Below are positions 43,762 to 54,225 of a stretch of 64,000 nucleotides of DNA, one piece after another. The position numbers and the translations under genes are program-made. Origin of the DNA: Pseudomonas rhodesiae. GTDB lineage: Bacteria > Pseudomonadota > Gammaproteobacteria > Pseudomonadales > Pseudomonadaceae. Numbering within the stretch: the stretch's first letter is position 1; the number at the start of each line of letters is the position of its first letter. The stretch spans positions 1 through 64,000 of the forward strand of contig NZ_VFEU01000004.1 in assembly GCF_007858255.1 (NCBI RefSeq), in the 5' to 3' direction. Under the pieces are notes generated by a model. That model had not been told where the DNA came from, searched no databases, and saw only the letters and a list, made by a program, of their open reading frames with translations.

Positions 43762-44058
43762 TTACGCGTGCCCGCCAGCGCAGGTCGGCGAGGCCGGCGC
43801 TGCGTCGATGGTCGCCCATTCTTCGAGCGTGTAGGTGTGCAGCGCCAGCGCATGAAACTCGCTCATCAGGTCACCCAATGTGGCGTAGACCTTTTGATGG
43901 CGCTTGACGCGGTTAAGCCCGGCGAACTGCTGGCTGACCAACACTGCCTTGAAGTGGGTCTGCAACCCACGGCTGTGCATATGGCTTTCGTCCAGCACGC
44001 TCAGGTGATCCGGGGCCAGGGCGGCAAGCGCCGTTTCGATACGCTGTTGCATAGTCAT
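43762..44058 (-). CDS. BolA family protein
   Basis: 98 residues, a single BolA domain with the HFKAVLVSQQFAGLNRVKRH segment, whose His/Lys/Arg and FxG...R-H-Q pattern is typical of the class II KH-like fold. BolA proteins pair with monothiol glutaredoxins to bind Fe-S clusters and can act on transcription. It lies six bases after the DUF2059 gene and is likely co-transcribed. Whether it is the BolA or the IbaG subgroup is not clear. Confidence 0.9.
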   Translation of the reverse strand: MTMQQRIETALAALAPDHLSVLDESHMHSRGLQTHFKAVLVSQQFAGLNRVKRHQKVYATLGDLMSEFHALALHTYTLEEWATIDAAPASPTCAGGHA

Positions 44059-44064
44059 TGCTGC

Positions 44065-44580
44065 TTACTTCTTCTTGGCCGGTGCGGCTTTTGGGGTCAG
44101 CTCGTTGGTCATGTCTTCCAACAGCTTGTTGACCACCGGTACGGCGCTTTCCAGTTTGGCCTGGGTCATCTGAGCCGATTGCTGGGTCAGTTGCGGCATT
44201 TTTTCCAGGACTTTCTTACCCAGCGGCGACTGGTAGAACGCGACCAGGTCCTTGAGTTCGGATTCGCTGAAGTTGGTGGTGTAAAGCTTGACCATGTCCG
44301 GCTTGAGCTTCGGCCAACCGATGGCCTGGTCCAGGGCGGCATTGGCCTTGGCCTGGTAGCTGTCGAGCACCGATTGCTTGGCGGCGGGCGCCTTGGTCTG
44401 CTCGAAACGCTGGGCGAACATTTGCTGCACTTGCATGTACACCGGGGTACCCAGCTTGTCGGCATGGGCCAGGGTCAGGAAGGCTTCGGCACTGGCGTTG
44501 TGGCTGGCGGTATCGGCAAAAACCTGGCCGCTGGCGCAAACCAGAGCAACCGCGGTACAGATGGCACGAAGACGAGTCAT
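44065..44580 (-). CDS. DUF2059 family secreted/periplasmic protein
   Basis: 171 residues: a signal peptide (about 1-22, ending GQVFA), then a helical DUF2059 domain around YTTNFSESELKDLVAFYQSP and GKKVLEKMPQLTQQS. The C-terminus is Lys-rich (PKAAPAKKK). The function of the family is unknown. It is first of a two-gene operon with bolA. The 195 bases to the divergent fumC contain both promoters. Confidence 0.9.
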   Translation of the reverse strand: MTRLRAICTAVALVCASGQVFADTASHNASAEAFLTLAHADKLGTPVYMQVQQMFAQRFEQTKAPAAKQSVLDSYQAKANAALDQAIGWPKLKPDMVKLYTTNFSESELKDLVAFYQSPLGKKVLEKMPQLTQQSAQMTQAKLESAVPVVNKLLEDMTNELTPKAAPAKKK

Positions 44581-44775
44581 CGAGTTTCCTTTCTAGCTGG
44601 CGAGGTAAAACCCCAAGGGCGACCATTCTGCGCCTAAAAAACCTCGCGGCTCAACCCCACCCCTTGTCAGCCCTGGTTTTGCGGGGCGCAGACGCCAGTG
44701 AAGAAAGTTTGTGGAACCCATCTGCGTGCCCAGGGCCTAAACTGACCTCTCTCGACTGGATAAGGAGGATGCACG

Positions 44776-46160
<1,385 letters not shown>

Positions 46161-46164
<4 letters not shown>

Positions 46165-47117
46165 GGCGCCATGCGCAATCGCCGGGCCTTGAGCCCGGCG
46201 AACAACGACGGCGCCAGGGCAACCGCCGCCGAGCCCAATACCACCACCACCGCGCCGAAATAGCCGAGGGCGTTGATCTCTTCGGCCTGCACATAGTCGG
46301 GCCACAGCCACGCCGCCAGCGCTACCGCGACGAAGGTCACCAAGGGCGTGAGCGCCAGGGTCGCGCTGACCCGCGACGCCTCCCAATGGGCCAGGGCTTC
46401 GGCGAACGCGCCGTATGCCACCAGGGTGTTCATGCAGCACGCCAGCAGCAGCCAGCCTTGCAGCAGGCTCAGTTGCAGGGCTTCCAGCGGATGCGCCCAG
46501 GGGGTCAGCAGCACGGCGCAGCAGAGATAAATCACCATCATCACCTGCAACGAATTCCACACCGTGAGCAACTGCTTTTGGCCCAGTGCGTAGAACACCC
46601 AGATGGAGGTGGCGAGCAGCACCGTCAGTACACCGGCGGTATAGGCGCCGAGGGAGGTAAGCAACTCCGTCAGCCGCTGGTTGAAGAACAGCCCGAACCC
46701 GACAATCAGCACCACCAGGCCAATCACCTGGCCCAGGCTGAAGCGTTCCTTGAACACAAACACACTGGCGATCATCAGAAAGATCGGGCCCATTTGCACC
46801 ACCAATTGCGCCGTGCCGGGGCTGAGCAGCTTGAGGCCCACCAAATACAACACGTAGTTGCCCACCAGGCCGCACACCGCCATGGCCACCAGCCAACCGC
46901 CCTTGGGACCCAACACCTTGCGACTGGGCAAGCGCTTGGTGGCGGCCAGGTAAACGAACAGGCAACTGCCGGCCACCGTCAGGCGAAACCAGGTCACCGT
47001 GATCGGGTCCATCACTTGCAATACTTGCTTGAGTTTGATCGGCAAAATGCCCCAGAGCAGCGCGGTCAGCAGGGTCAGGAAGAAACCGTAGACCCAGCGG
47101 CCGGAAGAGATATGCAT
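46161..47117 (-). CDS. EamA/DMT family transporter
   Basis: 318 residues from ATG 47117; the frame stays open for 20 further codons upstream. Ten hydrophobic segments form two EamA repeats, as in RhaT/YdcZ-like drug/metabolite exporters. It probably exports a metabolite; the substrate is unknown. Convergent with fumC, the two genes share TTAA at 46161-46164, so no terminator fits between the coding parts. Confidence 0.88.
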
Positions 47118-47231
47118 GAGTGCCCCAAAAAATGCCAGAGGTGGAGGAGCGGCCATTCTAGGGGCAAGCGCACGCATTGGGATACGGTGCTGTTTAACGG
47201 TGGGAGAGGCCTCGCCCCTCCCACCTGTGGG

Positions 47232-48416
47232 TTAGCGCACGGCTTCGAACAAGCCGGTGGCGCCCATGCCGCCGCCCACACACATAGTGACGATGCCGTA
47301 ACGCAGGTTGCGCCGCTGCAACTCGCGCACTAGGTGACCCACTTGCCGCGAGCCGGTCATGCCGAACGGATGACCGATGGAGATCGATCCACCGTTGACG
47401 TTGTATTTGGCGTTATCGATGTCCAGGCGGTCCCGTGCGTACAGGCACTGCGACGCGAATGCCTCGTTGAGTTCCCACAGGTCGATGTCCGCCACTTGCA
47501 GGCCCTTGGCCTTGAGCAACTTGGGCACCGAGAACACCGGGCCGATGCCCATTTCGTCCGGCTCGCAACCGGCGACGGCGAACCCACGGAAAAACGCTTT
47601 GGGCTTGAGCCCCAGCTCCAGAGCCTTGTCCAGGCTCATCACCAGGGTCATCGAGGCACCGTCGGAGAGTTGCGAGGAGTTGCCCGCCGTCACCGAACCG
47701 TCTTCGGCAAATACCGGTTTCAACCCAGCCAGGCTCTCCAGGGTGGTGTCGGGACGGTTGCAGTCGTCACGGTCGACCACGCCGTCAAGGATCTGCACCG
47801 CGCCGGTGTTTTTGTCTTCGACTTTGTACTTGACCGCCATGGCCACGATTTCATCGTCGAACAAGCCGTCCGCCTGGGCCTGGGCCGTACGTTGCTGGCT
47901 TTGCAGGGCGTAGAGGTCCTGGGCTTCGCGGCTGACGTGGTAGCGCCGCGCGACGATCTCGGCGGTCTGGCCCATGGGAAAGTAGATGCCCGGCACTTGC
48001 TCCTTGAGCAGCGGGTTGATCAGGTTATCGGTGTTGACGCTTTTCATGGTCAGGCTGATGGACTCCACGCCGCCGGCAACGATGATGTCGCTGCAGCCGG
48101 AAGCGATCTGGTTGGCCGCGATCGCGATCGCCTGCAACCCCGAGGAACAGAAGCGGTTGAGGGTCATGCCTGCCGTGCCGGTACCCAATTGCGAGAGCAC
48201 CGCCACATTGCGCCCGATGTTGTAGCCCTGGGCGCCCTCGTTGGAACCGGCACCGACGATGCAGTCTTCCACACTGGCCGGGTCGAGGCCGTTGCGGCTC
48301 AGCAGCGCGTTGACGCAATGGGCCGCCATGTCATCGGGACGGGTCTGGTTGAATTTGCCGCGAAAGGACTTGGCCAGGCCGGTTCGCACGCTGTCGACGA
48401 TCACTACTTCACGCAT
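47232..48416 (-). CDS. Acetyl-CoA C-acyltransferase (thiolase)
   Basis: 394 residues. The acyl-accepting Cys lies in NRFCSSGLQAIAIAA, and the second set of residues in GGSISIGHPFGMTGSRQ and CVGGGMGATG. It cleaves or forms 3-ketoacyl-CoA in fatty acid or aromatic degradation. It stands alone, not with a FadB-type partner, so its pathway is open; in this group similar single thiolases are often called FadA-like or AtoB-like. Confidence 0.92.
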   Translation of the reverse strand: MREVVIVDSVRTGLAKSFRGKFNQTRPDDMAAHCVNALLSRNGLDPASVEDCIVGAGSNEGAQGYNIGRNVAVLSQLGTGTAGMTLNRFCSSGLQAIAIAANQIASGCSDIIVAGGVESISLTMKSVNTDNLINPLLKEQVPGIYFPMGQTAEIVARRYHVSREAQDLYALQSQQRTAQAQADGLFDDEIVAMAVKYKVEDKNTGAVQILDGVVDRDDCNRPDTTLESLAGLKPVFAEDGSVTAGNSSQLSDGASMTLVMSLDKALELGLKPKAFFRGFAVAGCEPDEMGIGPVFSVPKLLKAKGLQVADIDLWELNEAFASQCLYARDRLDIDNAKYNVNGGSISIGHPFGMTGSRQVGHLVRELQRRNLRYGIVTMCVGGGMGATGLFEAVR

Positions 48417-48605
48417 GGGCTACCTCGATCTTGTCATTGTTGGGAGATGGATCGAGGATAGATCCGCACCTGCCAGACCGCGATGATCATTCATCCGGCG
48501 TATGCAAAAGCATGGCTCGGCGGGGGCGCTGAGGAGGTGATGAGCCCGCTCGCCACAGCAAGCCAGCTCACCACCACGCGGTCCGGTCTGTCATACAGGG
48601 CGTGA

Positions 48606-50120
48606 TTATTTTTTGGTCTTTTTATCGTGCTTTTCGGACTGGGCAAACGCATCCTCCAACGCGCGGTTGATGGTGCGCAGCACCTTGACCCGCGCCCAGC
48701 GCTTGTCATTGGCTTCCACCAATGTCCACGCCGACACCTCGGTGCTGGTGCGGTCGACCATGTCGCCCACGGCGGTGCGGTAGTCGTCCCACTTGTCGCG
48801 GTTGCGCCAGTCGTCTTCGGTGATTTTGAAGCGTTTGAATGGGATCGACTCGCGCGCCTGGAAGCGCTCCAGTTGGGTGTCCTTGTCGATGGCCAGCCAG
48901 AACTTGACCACGATCACCCCGGCATCGCGCAGTTGCTCTTCGAAATCGTTGATCTCGCCATAGGCGCGCATCCAGTCCGCCGAAGTGCAGAAGCCTTCGA
49001 TACGCTCCACCAGCACGCGGCCGTACCATGAGCGGTCGAACACGGTGAACATGCCGCGCGCCGGGATTTTCTGCCAGAAGCGCCACAGGTACGGCTGGGC
49101 TCGTTCGTCTTCGCTCGGCGCGGCAATCGGCACGATGTGGTACTGGCGCGGGTCCAGCGCCGCCGCCACGCGACGGATGGCGCCGCCCTTGCCCGCCGCA
49201 TCGTTGCCTTCGAACACCGTGACCAGCGCGTGCTTGCGCATGCGTTTGTCGCGCATCAAACCGGAGAGGCGCGCCTGCTCGGTGATCAGCTGTTCTTCGT
49301 AATCGTCTTTGTCCAGGCGCAATGTCATGTCGAGGCTGTCGAGCAGGCTCTTGCGGTCCACCGAGGCCACCAGCGGCGCGGGGTTCATGCCGCTGCTCCT
49401 GGCCTTGGCCATTTTCAGAGCGTTTTGCAAGCCTTCGAGGAGGATCTTGCCCACGGTCAGGCCACGGTAATACGGGTCGACCCCTTCGATCACATGCCAG
49501 GGCGCATAGTCGCGGCTGGTGCGGCGCAGCACGCGCTCACCGAAATGCACGAACTTGTCGTAGGTTTGGGACTGTTGCCAGTCCAGCGGGCTGATGCGCC
49601 AGCTGTGCAGCGGGTCGTCGGCCAGGGCCTTGAGCCGTGCCTTCATTTGCTTCTTGGAGAGGTGGAACCAGAACTTGAAGATCAGCGCGCCTTCGTCGCA
49701 GAGCATTTTTTCCAAACGTTCGGCGCCGGCGATGGCCTGGTCGAGCCGGGCATTCTTGATCTGGCCGTGTACGCGGCCTTGCAGCATCTGGCTGTACCAG
49801 TTGCCGAAAAACACCCCCATGCGGCCCTTGGCAGGCAGTTGGCGCCAGTAGCGCCAGGCCGGTGGGCGCGCCAATTCTTCGTCGGTCTGCTGATCGAAGG
49901 TGCGCACCTCGATCAGGCGCGGGTCCATCCACTCGTTGAGCAACTTGACCGTTTCACCCTTGCCCGCCCCTTCTATGCCGTTGATCAGCACGATTACCGG
50001 GAAGCGTTTTTGCTGGTGCAGTTCGTACTGCACCTCCAGCAAGGCTTCGCGCAGGGCCGGGACTTCGGCGTCGTAGATGGCTTTGTCGATGGCGTGACCG
50101 ATTTCGGCAGATTCGAACAT
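48606..50120 (-). CDS. pap: Polyphosphate:AMP phosphotransferase
   Basis: 504 residues from ATG 50120, chosen for GGAG seven bases upstream; the frame opens 15 codons earlier. Two tandem PPK2 domains each carry a Walker A: NGIEGAGKGET near 47 and FEGNDAAGKGGAIR near 300. The DRSWYGR and NWYSQM segments match the lid modules. Two-domain PPK2 enzymes phosphorylate AMP to ADP at the expense of polyphosphate. The gene is divergent from mnmC and stands alone. Confidence 0.93.
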   Translation of the reverse strand: MFESAEIGHAIDKAIYDAEVPALREALLEVQYELHQQKRFPVIVLINGIEGAGKGETVKLLNEWMDPRLIEVRTFDQQTDEELARPPAWRYWRQLPAKGRMGVFFGNWYSQMLQGRVHGQIKNARLDQAIAGAERLEKMLCDEGALIFKFWFHLSKKQMKARLKALADDPLHSWRISPLDWQQSQTYDKFVHFGERVLRRTSRDYAPWHVIEGVDPYYRGLTVGKILLEGLQNALKMAKARSSGMNPAPLVASVDRKSLLDSLDMTLRLDKDDYEEQLITEQARLSGLMRDKRMRKHALVTVFEGNDAAGKGGAIRRVAAALDPRQYHIVPIAAPSEDERAQPYLWRFWQKIPARGMFTVFDRSWYGRVLVERIEGFCTSADWMRAYGEINDFEEQLRDAGVIVVKFWLAIDKDTQLERFQARESIPFKRFKITEDDWRNRDKWDDYRTAVGDMVDRTSTEVSAWTLVEANDKRWARVKVLRTINRALEDAFAQSEKHDKKTKK

Positions 50121-50272
50121 GGGCGGCTCCGTTCCAGAAGTGAGCAAGACTAGCGGATTGGGCAACGCCGTGCGGAAGGAAATTCAACGCGCCCTTGCTG
50201 TGGGTCAATTCAAATGGGGTTGATCGGCTAGAATGGCCGCCTTGCTTTCGCCTGCTTAGTTATGAGCCGCCC

Positions 50273-52261
50273 ATGACCTCCGTATCGCCCAATGCCCAGC
50301 TCGACTGGGACGCAGAAGGTCGCCCGCATTCGCGGGTGTTCGACGACGTGTATTTCTCCGACCAATCGGGCCTGGAAGAAACCCGCTACGTGTTTCTGGA
50401 ACAGAACCGCCTGCGCGAACGCTTCGCCGCCCTCAAACCGGGGGAGCGCCTGGTCATCGGTGAAACCGGCTTCGGCACCGGCTTGAATTTTCTCTGCGCC
50501 TGGCAGTTGTTCGAGCAGCACGCCTGTGCCGACGCGCGCCTGCACTTTATCAGCGTGGAAAAATACCCTCTCACCCACGCCGACCTGCAACGCGCCCTCG
50601 CTCTCTGGCCGCAGCTGCAACCGTTCGCCGCGCGTTTGCTGGCGCAGTACCACGCCATCCATCCCGGTTTTCAACGACTGCTGCTGGACAGCGGCCGCGT
50701 GACCTTGACCCTGCTGATCGGCGATGCCATGGAGCAATTGCCGCAACTGGACGCCCAGGTCGACGCGTGGTTTCTCGACGGGTTCGCCCCGGCCAAGAAC
50801 CCCGACATGTGGACCGCCGAGCTGTTCGCCGAACTGGCGCGGCTGGCGGCCCCTGGCTCGACCATCAGCACCTTCACCAGCACCGGCTGGGTGCGACGCT
50901 TGATCAATGCCGCCGGGTTCAAGATGAAACGCACGCCAGGCATCGGGCATAAATGGGAGATCCTGCGCGGCGAGTTTCTCGGCTGGCCGGCCGACACAGC
51001 GGCGCCAGCACCGATCAAACCCTGGTTCGCGCGCCCCGCGCCGGTCTACGGCGAACGCAGCGCGTTGGTGATCGGCGGTGGCCTGGCCGGTTGCACCACC
51101 GCCGCCAGCCTCGCCGCGCGCGGCTGGCGCGTGCAATTGCTGGAGCGCCACGCGGGCCTGGCCGAGGAAGCTTCGGGCAATCCCCAGGGTGTGCTGTACC
51201 TCAAGTTATCGGCCCACGGCACCGCGTTGTCGCAGTTGATCCTCAGCGGGTTCGGCCACACCCGGCGCCTGCTCGAACACCTGCACCGTGGCGTCGACTG
51301 GGACGGCTGCGGCGTACTGCAACTGGCCTTCAACGCCAAGGAAGCCGAACGCCAGGCCCAACTGGCAGCGGCGTTCAGCCCGACGCTGTTGCATGTATTG
51401 GACCCGGCCCAGGCCCAGGCCCGGGCCGGGGTGGCATTGGAACACGGTGGGTTGTTCTTCCCCGAAGGCGGTTGGGTGCACCCGCCGGCGCTGTGTGAAT
51501 GGCAGGCACGGCACCCGTTGATCGAGGTGTTGCAACACCGTGACGTGCTGGCGCTGCAACAGGTCCAAGGCCAGTGGCAGGCCCTCGACGGCGACACCGT
51601 ACTGGCCAGCGCCAGCGTGGTGGTGCTGGCCGGCGCCGCCGAAATCAAGCGCTTCCCGGCCAGTGCCGAACTGCCGCTCAAACGCATTCGCGGGCAAATC
51701 ACCCGCTTGCCGCAGACCGTCGCCAGCCAAGCCCTGGCCACCGTGGTCTGCGCGGAGGGCTACGTGGCTCCACCGCGTTTGGGCGAGCACACCCTGGGAG
51801 CCAGCTTCGATTTCAAGAGCGACGACCTGGCGCCGACGCACGCCGAACACCTGGGCAACCTGGACATGCTGCGGGAGATCTCCGAAGACCTCACGCAGCG
51901 CCTGAACGCCGACCAACTGCCCGTTGAACAGCTGCAAGGCCGCGCCGCGTTCCGTTGCACCAGCCCCGACTACCTGCCGATTGTCGGGCCACTGGCCGAG
52001 CGCGGCGCGTTCGACCAGGCTTATGCCGCCCTGCGCAAGGATGCACGCCAGATCCCCGCCACTGCCTGCCCGTGGCTCGACGGCCTGTACATCAACAGCG
52101 GCCATGGCTCGCGCGGTTTGGTCACGGCGCCGCTGTGTGCGGAACTGCTGGCGGCCTGGCTGGATAACGAACCGTTGCCACTGCCGCGCAGCGTGGCCGA
52201 AGCTTGCCATCCGAACCGTTTCGCCTTGCGCACGCTGATTCGTGGCAGCGGCGCGTCATAA
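50273..52261 (+). CDS. mnmC: Bifunctional tRNA mnm5s2U34 enzyme MnmC
   Basis: 662 residues from ATG 50273. The N-terminal methyltransferase (about 1-245, GETGFGTGLNFL as SAM-binding loop and DGFAPAKNPDMW) is joined to the C-terminal FAD-dependent oxidase (about 262-655, dinucleotide fold VIGGGLAGCTTAASLA and INSGHGSRGL near the end). It removes carboxymethyl from cmnm5s2U34 and then methylates nm5s2U34 at the tRNA wobble base. Both domains appear complete. Confidence 0.96.
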   Translation: MTSVSPNAQLDWDAEGRPHSRVFDDVYFSDQSGLEETRYVFLEQNRLRERFAALKPGERLVIGETGFGTGLNFLCAWQLFEQHACADARLHFISVEKYPLTHADLQRALALWPQLQPFAARLLAQYHAIHPGFQRLLLDSGRVTLTLLIGDAMEQLPQLDAQVDAWFLDGFAPAKNPDMWTAELFAELARLAAPGSTISTFTSTGWVRRLINAAGFKMKRTPGIGHKWEILRGEFLGWPADTAAPAPIKPWFARPAPVYGERSALVIGGGLAGCTTAASLAARGWRVQLLERHAGLAEEASGNPQGVLYLKLSAHGTALSQLILSGFGHTRRLLEHLHRGVDWDGCGVLQLAFNAKEAERQAQLAAAFSPTLLHVLDPAQAQARAGVALEHGGLFFPEGGWVHPPALCEWQARHPLIEVLQHRDVLALQQVQGQWQALDGDTVLASASVVVLAGAAEIKRFPASAELPLKRIRGQITRLPQTVASQALATVVCAEGYVAPPRLGEHTLGASFDFKSDDLAPTHAEHLGNLDMLREISEDLTQRLNADQLPVEQLQGRAAFRCTSPDYLPIVGPLAERGAFDQAYAALRKDARQIPATACPWLDGLYINSGHGSRGLVTAPLCAELLAAWLDNEPLPLPRSVAEACHPNRFALRTLIRGSGAS

Positions 52262-52449
52262 CCCCAGCCACCCTGTGCTGCCATCCCCACCGCGCGGCCA
52301 ATCAAGGCCGCGTGGGCCGACAAGGCCCATTGCCTTATAACGTATTGTTCTAAAACTCCCACAATCTGCTCGGGTCAGTCTCTGGGTACCCGCCGTTTTG
52401 GCGCGCGGTACTTCTATCCCTCCCCAACGGAAAAACCGGTAAGGAATTT

Positions 52450-54222
52450 ATGTGCGGATTAGCTGGTGAGTTACGTTTCGATGCCCAACCTGCCGACCTG
52501 GCTGCGGTTGAGCGCATCACCCATCATTTGGCGCCACGCGGCCCTGACGCGTGGGGCTTCCATGCCCAAGGGCCGATTGCCCTGGGCCATCGCCGCCTGA
52601 AAATCATGGACCTGTCGGATGGCTCCGCCCAGCCGATGGTCGACGCTCAACTCGGGCTGTCCCTGGCATTCAACGGCGCGATCTATAACTTTCCGGAGCT
52701 GCGCGAGGAACTTGAAGCCCTCGGATACGCGTTCTATTCCGGAGGCGACACCGAAGTGCTGCTCAAGGGTTATCACGCCTGGGGCGAAGCGCTACTGCCC
52801 AAGCTCAATGGCATGTTTGCCTTCGCCATCTGGGAGCGCGACGCGCAGCGGCTGTTTATCGCCCGCGACCGCCTTGGCGTGAAGCCGTTGTACCTGTCGC
52901 GCACCGGCCAGCGCCTGCGCTTTGCCTCGGCATTGCCGGCGCTGCTCAAGGGCGGCGATATCAACCCAATCCTCGATCCGGTGGCGCTCAATCACTACCT
53001 GAATTTCCACGCCGTGGTGCCAGCGCCGCGCACCTTGCTGGCGGGCATCGAGAAGCTGCCTCCGGCCAGTTGGATGCGCATCGACGCCCAGGGCAACATC
53101 GAGCAGAAAACCTGGTGGACCCTGCCCTACGGTCCCCATGACGATGAGAAACACCTGACCCTGCAAGACTGGACCGACCGTGTACTCGACAGCACCCGCG
53201 AAGCCGTGGCGATCCGCCAACGTGCCGCAGTGGATGTGGGCGTGCTGCTGTCCGGTGGTGTGGATTCGAGCATGCTCGTGGGGCTGTTGCGTGAAGTCGG
53301 CGTGCAGGACCTGTCGACATTTTCCATCGGTTTTGAAGATGCCGGCGGTGAGCGCGGCGACGAGTTCCAGTACTCGGACCTGATCGCCAAGCACTACGGC
53401 ACGCGCCATCACCAATTGCGCATTGCCGAAAGCGAAATCATCGAGCAACTGCCGGCGGCGTTCCGCGCCATGAGCGAGCCGATGGTCAGCCACGACTGCA
53501 TCGCGTTCTACCTGCTGTCGCGAGAAGTAGCCAAGCATTGCAAGGTGGTGCAGAGCGGCCAGGGCGCCGACGAATTGTTCGCCGGTTACCACTGGTACCC
53601 GCAGGTCGATGGCGCCAGCGATCCGTACGCAGCCTATCGCGAAGCCTTTTTCGACCGCAGCTACGACGACTATGCGGCCACCGTCGCGCCCAAGTGGCTG
53701 ACCGCCAACGACGCTGCCGGCGATTTTGTGCGCGAGCATTTTGCGATGCCGGGCGCCGATGCTGCAGTGGACAAGGCCCTGCGCCTGGACAGCACGGTGA
53801 TGCTGGTGGACGACCCGGTCAAACGCGTCGACAACATGACCATGGCCTGGGGCCTGGAAGCGCGCACGCCCTTCCTCGACTACCGCCTGGTGGAACTCTC
53901 GGCCCGTGTGCCAGGTAAGTTCAAACTGCCCGATGGCGGCAAGCAAGTGCTGAAAGAAGCCGCGCGCCGAGTGATCCCCAGCGAAGTCATCGACCGCAAG
54001 AAGGGCTACTTCCCCGTGCCCGGCCTCAAGCACTTGCAGGGCGACACCTTGAATTGGGTCCGTGAACTGCTGCTGGACCCGAGTCAAGACCGAGGCCTGT
54101 TCAACCCGGCCATGCTCGATCGTCTGCTGACCGACCCTCAAGGCCAATTGACCCCGCTGCGCGGCTCCAAACTGTGGCAACTGGCGGCGCTGAACCTGTG
54201 GCTCAGCGAACAAGGAATCTGA
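52450..54222 (+). CDS. asnO: N-acetylglutaminylglutamine amidotransferase (AsnB family)
   Basis: 590 residues. Cys2 of MCGLAGEL is the glutaminase nucleophile (domain about 2-190), and LSGGVDSSMLVG near 267 is the ATP-pyrophosphatase loop of the synthetase half. Together with the next gene it makes the osmolyte N-acetylglutaminylglutamine amide: this protein amidates the dipeptide made by Ngg. The three-gene order amidotransferase, synthetase, M42 peptidase is the known NAGGN arrangement. The 188 bases before it should contain an osmotic-stress-responsive promoter, but I cannot mark boxes. Confidence 0.93.
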   Translation: MCGLAGELRFDAQPADLAAVERITHHLAPRGPDAWGFHAQGPIALGHRRLKIMDLSDGSAQPMVDAQLGLSLAFNGAIYNFPELREELEALGYAFYSGGDTEVLLKGYHAWGEALLPKLNGMFAFAIWERDAQRLFIARDRLGVKPLYLSRTGQRLRFASALPALLKGGDINPILDPVALNHYLNFHAVVPAPRTLLAGIEKLPPASWMRIDAQGNIEQKTWWTLPYGPHDDEKHLTLQDWTDRVLDSTREAVAIRQRAAVDVGVLLSGGVDSSMLVGLLREVGVQDLSTFSIGFEDAGGERGDEFQYSDLIAKHYGTRHHQLRIAESEIIEQLPAAFRAMSEPMVSHDCIAFYLLSREVAKHCKVVQSGQGADELFAGYHWYPQVDGASDPYAAYREAFFDRSYDDYAATVAPKWLTANDAAGDFVREHFAMPGADAAVDKALRLDSTVMLVDDPVKRVDNMTMAWGLEARTPFLDYRLVELSARVPGKFKLPDGGKQVLKEAARRVIPSEVIDRKKGYFPVPGLKHLQGDTLNWVRELLLDPSQDRGLFNPAMLDRLLTDPQGQLTPLRGSKLWQLAALNLWLSEQGI

Positions 54223-54225
54223 TTG